Source: Theropithecus gelada (Eukaryota > Chordata > Mammalia > Primates > Cercopithecidae). From it: a stretch of 64,000 bases of DNA. The stretch lies in the NCBI RefSeq assembly GCF_003255815.1, contig NC_037671.1, positions 156,997,690 to 157,061,689 on the forward strand, read 5' to 3'. The translations under genes were made by a program, and so were the position numbers. Positions 26,546 through 38,745 of this stretch are shown piece after piece (the first letter of the stretch is position 1; each line of letters begins with the position of its first letter). Under the pieces are notes generated by a model. It made no database searches, had not been told where the DNA came from, and worked only from the letters and a program-made list of their open reading frames with translations.

Positions 26546-27319
26546 CTTCATGATTTGCAGATGTAGTGTGAAGGGATGTTTCCAGCTGATTAAGATATAT
26601 GGTGGGCATATCGAGTACACATCTGAGTTCTGAAACATACCATAAACCAAAGTGTCTCTCCTATATGTTCAACATTTCCTCAGGACAAGCTAAAGACTGA
26701 GAGGCTATGGGAGCATTATTAACAGTTATTTACATGGTCTTGCTTTCACTTAAATTTTAAAATTCCACACAGAGCAATTCATTGAGATTTCAGTGGTGCA
26801 AAGATCTCTCCTTATTGGTAATAGGATGCATTTTAAAGTCAGTGAGGTGGTTTTCAGTGTATGGTTCCTAAAATGGACCAATTACATTATAAACATGAAT
26901 GTACAGCATTAACTTCCACGTATATATTTCACTAGAACATAAATCTTTTTCTTTCACAGAAGAAATTATCCCTTCTATCTGAATTAGTTCAAATTTTATC
27001 ATAAAACTCAGCTGTGGTTCCAGGAAACAGCTGGGGTTTTTGCCTCTCCATTTTCACCAAAAAATAGCAAGCAATGCATCAAGGAATAAACTATCTCAAA
27101 ACCATAAACTGCTTAACTCTTCTTCATGTGCCTGCAACTAACATAGTATATTTTGGTAGACATTGAATGTGTGTTCACTTTTTACCATATTTGTCTAATA
27201 AAATAGTTTATTACTATAATAAGATGTATTAGTGCTACTTAATATGAAGGGCATTTTACTAGGTGCTATAAAATGTAACTTGACAAATGCAATCTCCTGG
27301 GAAATTTTAATATACATTA
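26546..27319. other. No recognised feature
   Basis: Intron DNA; nothing identified. Confidence 0.45.
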
Positions 27320-27475
27320 AACAGTTATTTTCAAACAAAGGGTTTATATCAGAGTCACTTGGGGGAACTTTTCCCAAAAAACAGCAACAACCACTATCAT
27401 CACAAAAGCCTGGACTCCATCCCTAAAGATTCTGATTCTAACATGCACCCTAGGTTGTGAATCAAGAAAAATACA
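27320..27475 (+). mobile_element. MER5-like hAT-Charlie fragment
   Basis: atatcagagtcacttggggg and ctggactccatccctaaag then gattctgattctaacatgc match MER5. Confidence 0.7.
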
Positions 27476-28950
27476 ATAATGGCTCAATGAAGCAAACCTC
27501 AACCATAACATCTTTGATATGTTAGTGTAGTATTTTTCTTCATAAAATAGATACACTATTAAGCTGATATATAATCTGAATTTTTGATGCACAAACACAT
27601 TCATGTTAAATGACCCAAAGACAGTCTTGATACCTTAAAGAAGGTATTGATACCTCAGTAAAGGTGTGAAAAAGTATCCTCTGATTTATGAGTTTTATAA
27701 ACTTGAATACAAAATATCTCACTTATCAAAAGTGAGTTTCTACATATAATTTTTCGTGCTAATCACTAAAAGCTCCGTTTATAAAAACTATTAAAAATTT
27801 CATTGTTGTATCATAGGGCAATAGACATCTTCCTGTTTTGATAAGTATACAATTGTTTACATTGAAAATAGAAAACATAAAAATAAAATTGGCCTGTTAT
27901 ATCCTATGGCAACACACAAAAATGATCTGAATTCCTTTCACTATTTTAAGAAAATCTTTTATTATAATTTTATTCATATATATTTATACATTTATTCTAT
28001 AAATTTCCAACTTTGTCAATTCCAATAATACAATGAAAGAAGTCATAGAATTTTAAGGGTTAAAGATCACTTAGAACAACTTCTCAGTTATACAGATTTA
28101 TAGTCTTTGAGTTGTGTTATTAACATGAATTTGGTCTCTTGAGAGGCACTGTGGTGCAGTCACATTAATTTTCAGCTGACCAAAGGTTAAGGTAAGATTA
28201 GAACCCAGACTGTCAGCCTGGTTCTTAGGTCTTTTCTGAGATGCCAGCACTTCTAGTTTTCTCCCCAACAACATATATCTCTTCGTGTTTTAGAGCACTT
28301 TAGGCATTTTGTCATAAATTTAACTGCCAAGTGAAAAATGTTAGTATTTCTTCTCACGAGTAGCTTTTTACAGATCGTTATAGCAAAGGGGAATCAAACA
28401 GTCCATTACCATTATTTTCACTTAACTCCAAAAACATCTTAGCTTGGCTTAAACAGAAAGCTTCTGGCTTACTTCCAGCAATCTTTATGCTACAAGACGT
28501 GTCCAATAAGATTAGCAGGCTCATTAACTTCTTTCCACTGAAATTATTTCCAATTCCTTTCTCCCTTATATCATCTCCAAGATTTAACATGAAGCCTTTT
28601 TGCAGCCATATGCATAATCTTTAGCCTAATCATCTTAACTCTAATCTTACTTAAACGACTTCCTAAATCACAAATGAAACTTCGTATGTGTCATCCATTC
28701 TTAATGAGCATTTGTAACCCCCAAGGGTGAAATCACCCAGCCTCTGTGTACTCATAGGTGACTAGATCTAAGTCAGTTTCCAGGATCTCTGGACTGATGT
28801 CTCTGGAAGATTCTGGTGGGGTCTGCTCACACAGTCCTGTGTCTATGCATTAATTCTGTAGGACTCAAAAGTAGTCCAGCACAATATAGTATTGTGCACT
28901 TCCAAATTTGTTGAGTGTAGATCTCATCTCATGTCAAATGTTCTTACCAC
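27476..28950. other. No recognised feature
   Basis: AT-rich; a possible MIR scrap near 28150-28235. Confidence 0.45.
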
Positions 28951-28980
28951 AAAAAAAAAAAAAAAAAAAATGAGAGAGAG
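28951..28980 (+). repeat. Poly(A) plus (GA)n
   Basis: 20 As followed by a short gagaga run. Confidence 0.9.
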
Positions 28981-28984
28981 AGAC

Positions 28985-29142
28985 TAGGAAACAAGGGAGG
29001 TAATGAATACATCTATTACATTGGGTGGTGATGTCACTATAAGTGTTTGCATATGTCCAAGCTCATCAAATTGTACAAACTAAAACTGTGCAGCTCTTTG
29101 TATATCTGTTATACCTCAATAGAGCTATCAAAAAATAAAAAG
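28985..29142 (+). mobile_element. L1M 3' end fragment
   Basis: The segment through caaattgtacaaactaaaac and gttatacctcaatagagct is typical of L1M 3' UTRs. Confidence 0.7.
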
Positions 29143-29299
29143 TAGCTCAGGTTCTGACAAGTGCACTTAAAGAACTCATGGCTGGATATAAGCTATCAGA
29201 CATCTTCTACACAAATTATTTTTCATTGTAACGTATGGATCTTGAAAAAAATCATAAGGCCTGAATAGATATTTAGAAGTAGAAGGCTAGCAAAATTGT

Positions 29300-29490
29300 A
29301 TGGAGAAAGCCCCATTAGTATTGCTCAGAAGATCTGCGTTCAAATCTTGGCTGTACTTCACCTAATTTGTGTAATGTTGAGCAAGCTACATAAGCTTGCT
29401 ATGTCTCAGTGTGTTCATATGGCAAGTGGTGGTTATTCAACGTACTTTGTGGGAGGCTGTGAAAACCTAGTGAGATAATGTATTTAAAAT
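29300..29490 (+). mobile_element. MIR
   Basis: agatctgcgttcaaatcttg then gagcaagctacataagcttg. Confidence 0.65.
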
Positions 29491-30474
29491 ATCAAAAAAA
29501 CCAAGAAAGTATTTTACCTACATAGTTCCTTGTATGTAAGTAAAAGTCATTCATAATTTAATGTTACCACACCTCTTAATCCCATTGTGTTATCGACATC
29601 TAGAATTCAACATAAACATCTTAGTATTGTTTCAATAAAGTACTGTTAAATTATTTACTAATTTTTATAAAGAATGATTACCAAGAAATGTGCTAGTGCT
29701 TTTCAATTTTGTCATCTAAACTTTTGTACTACCTGAAAAAGATATACAAGGTTGGAGTAGACTTGGGTGGTAGAAGAAAAACTAAAAAATAAAAAAAAAT
29801 GGTTTCATGTAGGTTGAAATGGCATTATTTTAAGGCCATGGAATGGAAGACTAATGGGTGACTTAAGAATGTGAAAGATTATTTCCCAGAGGATAGTCAC
29901 CAGTTGGTTTTTATCCTTACTTAGACAAGAACAGGAGGAAATTAGCTTAAATTTCATTTGGGTTAGAGTAATGGAAGCAAGCTATGAAATCTAATTCCCA
30001 GGGAATCTTTTCTTCAAAATAAAATAGAGACTTACTGCCTACCATTGTTTCAGTGCAGCCCTGACTCCAAGAATGAGAAAACACTAGATGAAGTTTTTGT
30101 TGTTCATCTCTATAATCCCCTGCAAGGGAAGAAAACAAGCAATAACAAGCCTATTATGCAACAGGTGTTTTCACTTGTTTTCATTTCATTTTTGCTGAAA
30201 ATTATTTTCCTTACTTTGCAAGTCAAGATGCAAGCTATGAGCATTTAGTCTTCCCAAGGTTATCGAGTGAATGAGAAAGAGAGTTTGAACACAACTGCTA
30301 CCTACCTCCAGAACCAATTCTTGTACATTGCACCAACTTATCTCAGTAAAGTCTAGCTCACCCTGGCACTCCTAATTTTTATCTTTATTTTAAAATGACA
30401 TTATCTAGAGGTATCTGAAAACTGAAGCAAATTGAGAATATAGCCAGTACTTATTGAGCTATCTAATACATTGC
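29491..30474. other. No recognised feature
   Basis: AT-rich intron DNA. Confidence 0.45.
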
Positions 30475-30665
30475 CAAACATATAAGCACTCTACAGATAC
30501 TGCCTTCATTTGATGACAGCTAACATACGAGGCAAATACTGTTATTAGCCCTATGTACAGATGGAACCTAAGGCTCAAGGAAGTTAAATTGATTGCCATG
30601 GATTCCACACTAGTAGGCTGAGGAGCCAAGATTCAACCCAGTTGGTCTGACCTAGTAGGCCATGG
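30475..30665 (-). mobile_element. MIR
   Basis: ctatgtacagatggaaccta then aagattcaacccagttggtc. Confidence 0.75.
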
Positions 30666-31199
30666 TACAACCACTAGATAATATGGATATTATAAAGATT
30701 TGTGGTTTCAGAATTTGATTTGTTGTGAATACCTTACATTTGCAGCCTTTCTGTGTTTAGAACCAGCTGTTACCAAAACTTAATAGCCATTAAATAATAT
30801 CAGTAACAAGTTTAGTTAAGTGCGTGGGAATTTAGAGATCAAAAAGTGAGTGTTGTATAGCCCAGAAATAATAAAGTCTATGAGCCTCTTTTCAAAAAAT
30901 CAAGTATTTCTGTCAACAGACCAAGCAGCCACACATGTCTCTAGACATTCTGGATTCTCCTGGGGATTCTGGGGCACTTTGGCGTGCTCTAGAAAGGACT
31001 AAGATGCCTCAAAACTTATGCTCCAAGTCCATGCTCGAGGTGCTAAAGAAAGGGGCCTTTTTAACTTCAAGAGAGGCAGTGGCGTACTCAGTATTTTCAC
31101 CTCAGCGTGCCCCGTGACTGAAAAGCATGCATGTCAGGAACTCAGACCACAGGGCAGCAGCCAAACCCCAGTGCAGACTTCTCTTTTTGTTTTCATCAA
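30666..31199. other. No recognised feature
   Basis: Less AT-rich around 30930-31170, with overlapping short frames but no known protein. Confidence 0.4.
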
Positions 31200-31345
31200 A
31201 TCACAGATATTTAGAAGTAGAAAGAGCCTATTGAGGTCATCTGGTCCAATCCCTTTATCTTACAGACAAGGAATTTGAGGACCAGGCAAGGTTAAGTACT
31301 TTCTCTAGGGTCAGAAAGCTAATTAGTGACAGAGTTAGCAATAAA
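31200..31345 (-). mobile_element. MIR-like ancient repeat
   Basis: ggtcatctggtccaatccc, tatcttacagacaaggaatt and agctaattagtgacagagt. The exact family is uncertain. Confidence 0.6.
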
Positions 31346-32545
31346 TCACTTCCATGAAAAGACATGCTTTCAAAGCAAATTTAATTACCTTGTACTCTCA
31401 AGTGACTAATAAGAACACCCATGTAGCTAGACGATCTCCAGTGTTTCCGTGAAGTTGATGTAACTCAAGAGGATCTTGAATGAACTTTCTACAACATTGA
31501 GTCAGCAGTCTTTCAAATGCACTAATTTGAGTCAAATCATTACTTTTAGGGGAAGTGTTCCTACCAACTTTTTTTCTGTACAAAGTTACAGTTTCAGCCA
31601 CAGTAAATGCTCCAGTATTTTCGTCTCTTGTCTAGTAGATAAAAAATAGTAAAACTTAAGATACATTTAGAAATGAGGAACAATTTTTGGCATCCATAAA
31701 CACTGTACCACAAATTCTTAAAGGAAAATATTCTTTTGATTTTATGGCATAACTTTTTCTCTAGATGATCAAGAATTATCTATTTTGTCAATTAATGACA
31801 AAACCCAGAGATGTAGGGGTAATCCATTGGTGTTAATAATTTCATAACCAAATAAAGTGTTGCAAAACATTTAAAAGAAATGGGAAGTATTTTCATGTAA
31901 GATAGATTATGAAAGTTAATTTCTTTCAACATGAATCTAGCTAAAAATCCAAAAATTTGCCTGTAGAAAATAAATAGAGTTAAATAAGAAAGGACAAAAA
32001 GGAAACATCACTAAGTAAAAAGAAAAAATTCTAGAGTTGGAATGGATATGGGTTAAAAACACAAATAACCATTAAGTCAGTAGTCAACAGTAAACACCTA
32101 GTCTTCCATATGAAAAAGTGAAACAGAAGGTGAACACATGAAAAAACAGTGAGAACTAGACGGGGCAGTCTGTGCAAATGCAGGCTGATAACAAACCAAA
32201 ATGCTGCTTCCATCAGCGGGATAAACTGCATCAATTAAAATATGTCTTGAAACATTATTTCAGGAAAGAAGGAAAGAGATATACTGTCAGAGAAGAGCTA
32301 ATTCTGACAGCCATAAAAGCATGTAGTTTGACATTGAGAATGCTCAAATTCCCACAGTTTACTAAATTTAATCCCAAAGATGTACACATTCTCAGAAAAT
32401 AGAAACCCTCTATCGCATTTAACATTTCAGAAATGTGTTAATGATAAGGTTTTCCATTTGACTGTGTCTTTTTAAGTGAACTCAGTAGAAAAACGGGCAG
32501 CAACGTCCATTTGACATGTTGTGTTAAGCCTAATGTTCATGTTAT
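31346..32545. other. No recognised feature
   Basis: AT-rich; the minus frame at 31398-31601 has no known match. Confidence 0.4.
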
Positions 32546-32875
32546 GTGCCTACTATAGGAAAATCAATTTTCGAGGGGCTATTTCATGGCTCTACAGTAA
32601 TCTGGCTTCAAGGACATTACATGGCTGTTCAATGTCAATTATTCTTAAATTTTCATGTTCTAGGAAACACTCCTCAAATGAAATCATTGAGATTTATGAA
32701 TGCTACCAATCGAAGAGAACAGAAGCATGGATGTTTCATGGAAAAAAAGAGATGTTCTGATCAGTATCAAGTAATAAAGCATAGCATTTCTCTTCCTGTA
32801 GCAACTGATGATGAAGAGGATGATGACAGCGTTTTACCTCAACTTCACATTTCTCCAAAGCTGAAGATTTTCTAG
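32546..32875 (+). other. Unexplained ORF with acidic tail
   Basis: An open frame of 109 codons whose last 70 look compositionally protein-like: a Lys/Arg-rich stretch, then Asp-Asp-Glu-Glu-Asp-Asp-Asp, then a short hydrophobic and basic end. A T-rich run ending in tctag (to 32663) precedes this part and could be a splice acceptor. It overlaps no repeat I recognise. I do not recognise the protein; chance, a pseudogene exon or an old transposon piece are all possible. Confidence 0.2.
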
Positions 32876-33049
32876 GTGACCTCCCTAAATGAAGTGATGG
32901 ACAAGCTAGGTTTTCTTTGGAACTCTGACTGCCTAGAAAGGATTGACTTGTTTAGGATTCCTCTGTGATCCAGAAACCTAACAAGATGATCAACAGATTA
33001 GCAATTGTGTGTTGCTAGTGACCTACAAAATTTTACTGAATTTACTTAC

Positions 33050-33245
33050 TTTGTTTAATAGAAACTATGTTCCCAGCACTGTTATAAATACTTTACAAAT
33101 ATTAAACTCATTTGATTCACTTAATACTCATAGCAATCTTGTTAAGTAAGAACTATTATTATCGCCAATTTCCAGAGGAGGAAGCTGAGGCAGAGAGAGG
33201 TAAATTAATTTGCCTGAGGTCACATAACTAGTAAGTATAATCCTC
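33050..33245 (-). mobile_element. MIR
   Basis: gaggaagctgaggcagagag then cctgaggtcacataactag. Confidence 0.82.
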
Positions 33246-33374
33246 TCTTAAAACTCAGCAATGGTCAACCTTTTAGCTTGATGCTGCATCCTTTTCTGGG
33301 CCTTCTCACTAAATGGTAGTTTTCAATGAAAAGTCATTGAGGGAGCCACATTGAAAATGAATAGTTGCCTGATC

Positions 33375-33600
33375 ATAATAGTTGAGTTTATTAATAGTTT
33401 TCTAAGTGTCAGATACTGTGCTAAGTGCTTAAAAAACAACAACTCCTGTTTGATCCTTAATGTAAGCAATTCCATTAGGAGGTACCACTTGCATTTAAGT
33501 GAAAATACTGAGCTGTGGGTGGCTAACAACTTTTCTGTAAATTACATGGCTAATAAATGGAAAACAGGAATTCAAACCTGAATTATCCATCCAGTCATGG
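33375..33600 (-). mobile_element. MIR
   Basis: tcagatactgtgctaagtgc then acatggctaataaatggaaa and gaattcaaacctgaatt. Confidence 0.75.
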
Positions 33601-34498
33601 AACCCACCTACTGTAGCATGAGGTGTACTGCCTCCCTATTAAGGAGCTAGTCGTTTAAGGAGAGAGGACTAAGGGATAATGATGTTGGCTGACTGTTTTT
33701 CTTTTTTCTCCTCTTTGCCGTAATAGGCCATCAGCAAGTTTTCTATTAAATGGAATGAGCCACATCACATTTAAACAGATAGATTAGGAGTGTAGTTCAT
33801 CTATGAGAATTCCCTGACAATAAAAGCCCCTCAAAAAAAGCAGTGTGTTAAACCAGTTCAATAACCCCCATCTCTAGCAAACTATATCCGACCATGACTA
33901 ACAGCCATGACAATGCCATTACTGTTGACTAAAGAGAGTGGTAGAGTCAACCTTCTTTAAAAAATTTTAAATTTATGGTAAAGTCACATCTAAAATAAAG
34001 CTTAAAAAGAGTCATGCTGAAATATGGAGAGGTGGGCTGCAGAGTGGTCTCATGTACCTGACACAGAGATGATCTCACATGAGAAGTACAGTTTAAATAT
34101 AAATTACCAAGAATATTCTTTTCTACAATTTCCATATTCACCTGCAATGTGATATGCTGTCATCTGATAATACCCGCATTTTCAAGCCACAATTTTAAAC
34201 ATTATTTTCAAGACTCAAAATACAAATCAATAAATTGAGATCACAAATGAGTTGCAACAGCCAATAGTTTTATTATAATCCTATCTTTTCTAGAGATAAA
34301 ATCATTTATGTTTATTTTATATTTTAGTATTTTTAGAGATTATTTACCTTATTTTATAATTTTAGGAGCAAATAATTTTTACGTGGTTAAAATTTAAATT
34401 TTAAATGTAACAAATATTTTTAAATTTAGTGATTCTTATCAAACTACTGATATATTTTCTTTGCTTAGTCTTATAGTTACCATAAGTATAAAATGTAT
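33601..34498. other. No recognised feature
   Basis: Very AT-rich, especially 34200-34450. Confidence 0.45.
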
Positions 34499-34750
34499 GC
34501 AGTAGTCTTCCTTCATCTGAGGGGAAAACATTGCAGAACCCCCAGTGGATGGTAGAAACTACAAACTCTATACATACTATGCTTCTTCCTATACCTGCAT
34601 TAAAGCTTAATTTATAAATTAGGAGATTTCTAATACTTTATTGTAAGAGCTTGACAACAATAACTAATAATAAAGCAGAACAATTATAACAATATGATGT
34701 AATTAAAGTTATGTGAATGTGGTGTCTCTCTCAAAATATCTTCTCATACT

Positions 34751-34773
34751 GTACTCACCTGGAAGGTGAGTAC
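34751..34773. repeat. Perfect 10-bp hairpin
   Basis: gtactcacct, 3-bp loop, then aggtgagtac. It lies inside the Tigger relic. Confidence 0.85.
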
Positions 34774-34879
34774 ACCTTCTCTGTGATGTGAGATGATACA
34801 ATACCTACATAATAAGATGAAGTGTGATGAATAACATAGGCATTGTGACATAGTATTAGGCTACTACTGACCAGAATTC

Positions 34880-35325
34880 ATATTCCTGAATCTCTGCAAC
34901 TATTCCTCACTTGCAGTAAATGACTTGGTGTCACTCATTTCAGGCGATCCCTTGTTGAAGTCTTTGTATAGGCTCAATGCTTTCTAGCGCAGCACGCTGT
35001 CGTCAATCGGAACACGTTTCTGTTCATGTCTTCTACCCATAAATTTAATGCCTTTTCCATTTCAACAAACACTTATCATGCACTGTAGCCATAGCTTTTG
35101 CAGTCTGAAGTGAGACAGCAAAACTGGCATGAGTCTCTTTTTCCTTCTTCACAATTTCACAGAGAGAAGATTCATTCTTAGCATAGGTCTTAGTAACCTT
35201 ATCATTTTCTTTCTTTATTAAGTTGAGAGCTTTCTCCTTTTCACTTAAAGAAGCACTTGATGGCTTCTCTTGGGCATATCTGAATTGCTAGCTAGCATCA
35301 CTACTCTTGTGCTTTGGGGTCCATT
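34880..35325 (-). pseudogene. Tigger transposase N-terminal relic
   Basis: The frame starts at about 35325. Asn-Ser-Asp-Met-Pro-Lys-Arg-Ser is readable near 35265, and shifted frames continue toward the helix-turn-helix part. Broken by frameshifts; the catalytic domain is absent. Confidence 0.7.
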
Positions 35326-35645
35326 GTTAAGGAAAATCAGGGTGACTTCAACACAAGAACTCCGATACCATGACAATCTGATAACTGCAACAGTAAGTCT
35401 AATAACTGAGATGGCTACTAAGTGACTAAAGGATGGGCAGCGTTTCCAGTGTGAACATACTGGACAAAGGAATGATTCACGTCCCAGCTGGAATGAAGCA
35501 GGACAGTGCAAGATTTCATCAAGCTACTCAAAATGGCATGCGACTTAAAATTTATGAATTGTTTATTTCTGGAATCTTCCATTTAATATTTTCAGATCAC
35601 AGTTGATCATGGGCAACTTAACCCCTGGAAGCGCAGATAAGTTGG

Positions 35646-37314
35646 TCTAGGCACTATCAACATTTAAACTGCAAATACAAACGAATTCTTTGTGTGAATT
35701 AGACACAAGAAAATGAAACTGATTTCTCACAATTCAACTGTAATCGATATTCTTACAACTCAGTGCAAATGACACACCACACAATACGATATAAAATCAA
35801 TCTTCTCATTTCTGTGAAAGTACCTTTTGTTTGCAGCAGAAAAGGACTGAGGCTTTTTGATACAGTGATTTATGGAACTTAAAATAAAGAATAAGGAGAA
35901 GCCCTTAACTGATGGCTTTTCAAAACATAGGAGTCTTTGATTTTATGAAAACAATATATACTTTTCTTAAATTATTAGAAATTATCTCTACTAGAAAAAA
36001 GAGCATGGAAATCAGACAACTTAAGGCAATTCCTAGATTTATGAGTTCTACATCATTAGAATTTTGTTGAAACCTTGAATAAGTTGCAAATGAAAACTGG
36101 TTTTGAAAGGCTGCCTTAAAACCACTTACATATTACTAAATATTTTGAATTTATTTTTTCGGTAGAGCTCTCTTTGTTTTTTGAATAATATCCTATTTGA
36201 GTTCATTTTCAAGGAAAATGTTTCCTAATACTTAATAAACTTTAAAATATTTTAAGGTTTAGCAAGATAAGGAATCTATACCATAAGTAGTATTCTCACA
36301 TAATAATAGGATTTTAAATTCTAGCCACCAAACCTCTGTCCCCTGTAACAACAAAAGTTTGTATGGGCACTCCCTTGTGACCTACTGTCCTTCCCTCAAA
36401 TCCCCTCTTGTTCAAGGTAAAGAATTTTTGTTGTCTAGAAGACCTCCAAACATTGCAAAAAATGCTCCAATGCCTTTCATGTTGATACAAATATCTACTA
36501 AAGACAGCTATGTGTTCCCAAAAGTACTTAATTATAAGTTCGTGTACCTGAGAATTACTTGATATGCTTCTTATAGGAAAGTTTATCTCAGTATTATTTG
36601 ATATGCTTCACACAGGAAAGTTAGCGAAGAAAGATGAGGTACCAAGCAAATATCCTACATAGAGGGCTGAAACATACACTGACCTCTCTGAAATATACAT
36701 AATTAATTTATATCATTCAACTCAATTATTAGCATTAACAATGGCAAGAATAAAAATGCATTAACAGTAAGTGGTTAAGAAATTTACAATTAATGTTTGC
36801 CAAAAAGTGGATAAAGGACCAATTGTTTGAAATACTTGTTTTTATTTCTGAATCTACAGCTTTACATTTGTCTCTTAAGCCAGGTTCCAATTAAATTTAC
36901 TGCAAATGACATACAGTATATACAAATGAAATATTCTCTTTCCTGAGAAAGACTTCTCATTGGTACAAGGGAAGGACTTAGGCATGGTATTAATTACACA
37001 AAATTAGAATTTGCATTCCCCTTTTCCATACACAAGGTAGAAAATAACTTATTGCACAGAGGTAAATGATTCACCTGCAGTCACACTGTTGGTAAGTCTC
37101 CTGTTTGCAAAAATATCCTATAAATATTTAGGACTACCTATTAACTCAATAACATTCCCTAAAGCCAGCCCCTTTGCCTCTGTATGTAGTTATGAATCAT
37201 TTTGTAAACTAAAGGCAGAACTGTAAACAAAAATATTTGTAAACAAAAGGAAACTAGGGAAATATATTAGAAATTAACAAATTTAAGCCACAAATAAACT
37301 TATCAAATGTGCTC
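35646..37314. other. No recognised feature except one tandem duplication
   Basis: AT-rich intron DNA; a weak MIR scrap near 37050-37100. Confidence 0.45.
36559..36623. repeat. Tandem duplication, about 39-bp unit
   Basis: ttgatatgcttc followed by aggaaagtt occurs twice, offset 39 bp. Confidence 0.75.
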
Positions 37315-37515
37315 AGTGTTTCTATCTCTGCTAAAATGTCTTGAAGTTGATAGGAAAAGTGTTATGACTGTCCACCTTTTACAGATGAGAAAACCTAAGG
37401 CTACAGCATTACCCCAGAGTGACTTACCTGAGAGCACATAGTTATAATTAAAGGGTGGACTTACGATTTTCAAACCCATGTATTTCCCTCTAGATTCCAG
37501 AGTCTGGCAATTCAT
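37315..37515 (-). mobile_element. MIR
   Basis: ccttttacagatgagaaaac then cttacctgagagcacatag. Confidence 0.75.
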
Positions 37516-37589
37516 TCCTTATCCACACCGCTTCATTACATAGTCTGGGGACTGACAGAAAGGGAGCAATGTCTGGCCTTCTGAATGTT

Positions 37590-37775
37590 TACAGTGTTCC
37601 GTATGCACTATTTAATTCTATCTTATTCTTTCTTGTGTCTTGGCCATGTCTCCCCATTCACTGTAAGTTCTTTGAGAGCATGCGTCATACCTTTGGCCTC
37701 TGTGGAACTGTCAACAATTACTAGCACAAAGCCAAGGACTTGTAACTTTTAAAAAATATTTGTTCATTCACTAAG
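37590..37775 (+). mobile_element. L2 3' relic
   Basis: cactgtaagttctttgagag and actagcacaaagccaagg match the L2 3' end order. Confidence 0.7.
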
Positions 37776-38355
37776 TAGATGCAAAAGTTCTGGGAGGCCT
37801 GTTCCAGAAGGGTGGAAAATAATTGTATGGCACAGGCAAATTGGGTTTATCTACTACCCAATTCTGTATTTTTTTATTTCTGTAGAAATTCACTAATTTT
37901 CTTTCTTCTATTTTCAAAAAAATATTATAACTGTTCTTTGATGACAGTATCCAGTGTTTTCAATGAAGCAGATGTTCTCAAACATTATTGGTGAGGAACG
38001 CAAGCTTTACGGGTATAATTTATCAATATGTAAACATGCTACTTTAAATTGCAATTCCAGTAATTCCAATTGTAGAAATGTTGCCTAAAACAATAATTAG
38101 CAGTGTTCACGTGCATACCAAAACTTGTACCTTTGACATGTAAAATTAGGAAATAACCAAAATATTAGCTATAATCCAAGCTTTCAGACTCTTGAAACAG
38201 TATGCAGGTGAGCCAAGCCAGCTCTTTTTTCTCTAAAAAACTTTCAAATAATTGAAAAACGTTTCTATATTTTGTACTGTTTTCATTATATTAACAACAT
38301 CAGTTTCTTCTTCCATTCATGCAAATTAGTTTTAGCCTATGAATGAGTCACATAC

Positions 38356-38439
38356 CTTTATTACATGATGCTTTTCTTGGAACACAGGAATCTTAAACAT
38401 TTGGCACCAATATGTTGTATCTTTGTTTGGGATGGGGAC
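38356..38439 (-). CDS. MOXD1: MOXD1 coding exon 4 (entry to Cu monooxygenase domain)
   Basis: This 84-bp exon encodes 28 codons in phase 0, from Val-Pro-Ile-Pro-Asn-Lys to His-His-Val-Ile-Lys. It contains Thr-Tyr-Trp-Cys, the conserved start of the copper type II, ascorbate-dependent monooxygenase N-terminal domain shared by DBH, PHM and MOXD1; the Cys belongs to a structural disulfide in the family. The His-His pair precedes the first copper-site region, which would lie in the next exon. The acceptor GACAG ends at 38440 and the donor GTATGTG starts at 38355. It was too short to stand out as an open frame and was found by following exon 3 downstream. Confidence 0.95.
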
Positions 38440-38577
38440 CTGTCTTAATAAAAAGGGGAGGAAGACACAAAGTCACCTTCTCTTAACATGTGCCTGAATA
38501 CAATAATGTAAGCAAAAATGTTCATATACACTTTGAATAAGCCTATCCCTATAATCATAAAACCTGAAAACACTTAC
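38440..38577 (-). other. MOXD1: MOXD1 intron 3
   Basis: A 138-bp intron with GT at 38577-38576 and AG at 38441-38440. Its branch and pyrimidine region reads as a C/T-rich stretch followed by ATTAAGACAG. No repeat is recognised in it. Confidence 0.93.
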
Positions 38578-38745
38578 GTCCTGATTTACCAGATCAAAGT
38601 ACTGTAAGGCTGCAGACAGCACACTGGTTTTCTCAGGATTCAATAACCGCAAACTCTTGGTGCCCCTATTGGAGTCATGGTACTTGGGACCAGCTTCTCC
38701 TGCATCTTCATGGTGGTAGGCCCAGATCACTCTCACAGTGCTATC
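38578..38745 (-). CDS. MOXD1: MOXD1 coding exon 3 (DOMON domain end)
   Basis: This 168-bp exon encodes 56 codons in phase 0, starting Asp-Ser-Thr-Val-Arg-Val-Ile-Trp-Ala and ending Asp-Leu-Val-Asn-Gln-Asp. It is the most recognisable part of the gene and matches the MOXD1 DOMON C-terminal half. The acceptor CCCCAG ends at 38746 and is preceded by a poor pyrimidine tract, so it is the weakest of the three acceptors. The donor GTAAGTG at 38577-38571 is near consensus. The open frame continues upstream to an ATG at 38764-38766, but that is intron read-through and not a start. Intron 3 below it is only 138 bp. Confidence 0.96.

Larger units (their letters stand above)
34499..35645 (-). mobile_element. 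Tigger1-like DNA transposon relic
   Basis: The left border cagtagtcttccttcatctg and the right border near 35645 resemble decayed Tigger ends. The minus-strand interior carries the start of a pogo/Tigger-type transposase. Much of the middle is missing compared with an autonomous 2.4-kb Tigger1. Confidence 0.8.
1..38355 (-). other. MOXD1: MOXD1 intron 4 (partial, runs off left edge)
   Basis: The donor GTATGTG follows exon 4 at 38355. I looked for the copper-site exons of the monooxygenase core to the left by reading the minus-strand frames and recognised none, so the intron appears to be at least 38 kb. A very short exon could have been missed. Confidence 0.75.

Noticed and set aside
29947..30138. 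CTTCCCTTGCAG-like acceptor on the minus strand with a following frame, considered as an exon
   Set aside because: The translation is unlike the copper monooxygenase domain expected next.
31398..31601. Minus-strand frame of 67 codons in MOXD1 direction, considered as a MOXD1 exon
   Set aside because: The sequence does not fit any part of the DBH/MOXD1 family, and no matching acceptor and donor pair in phase was found.
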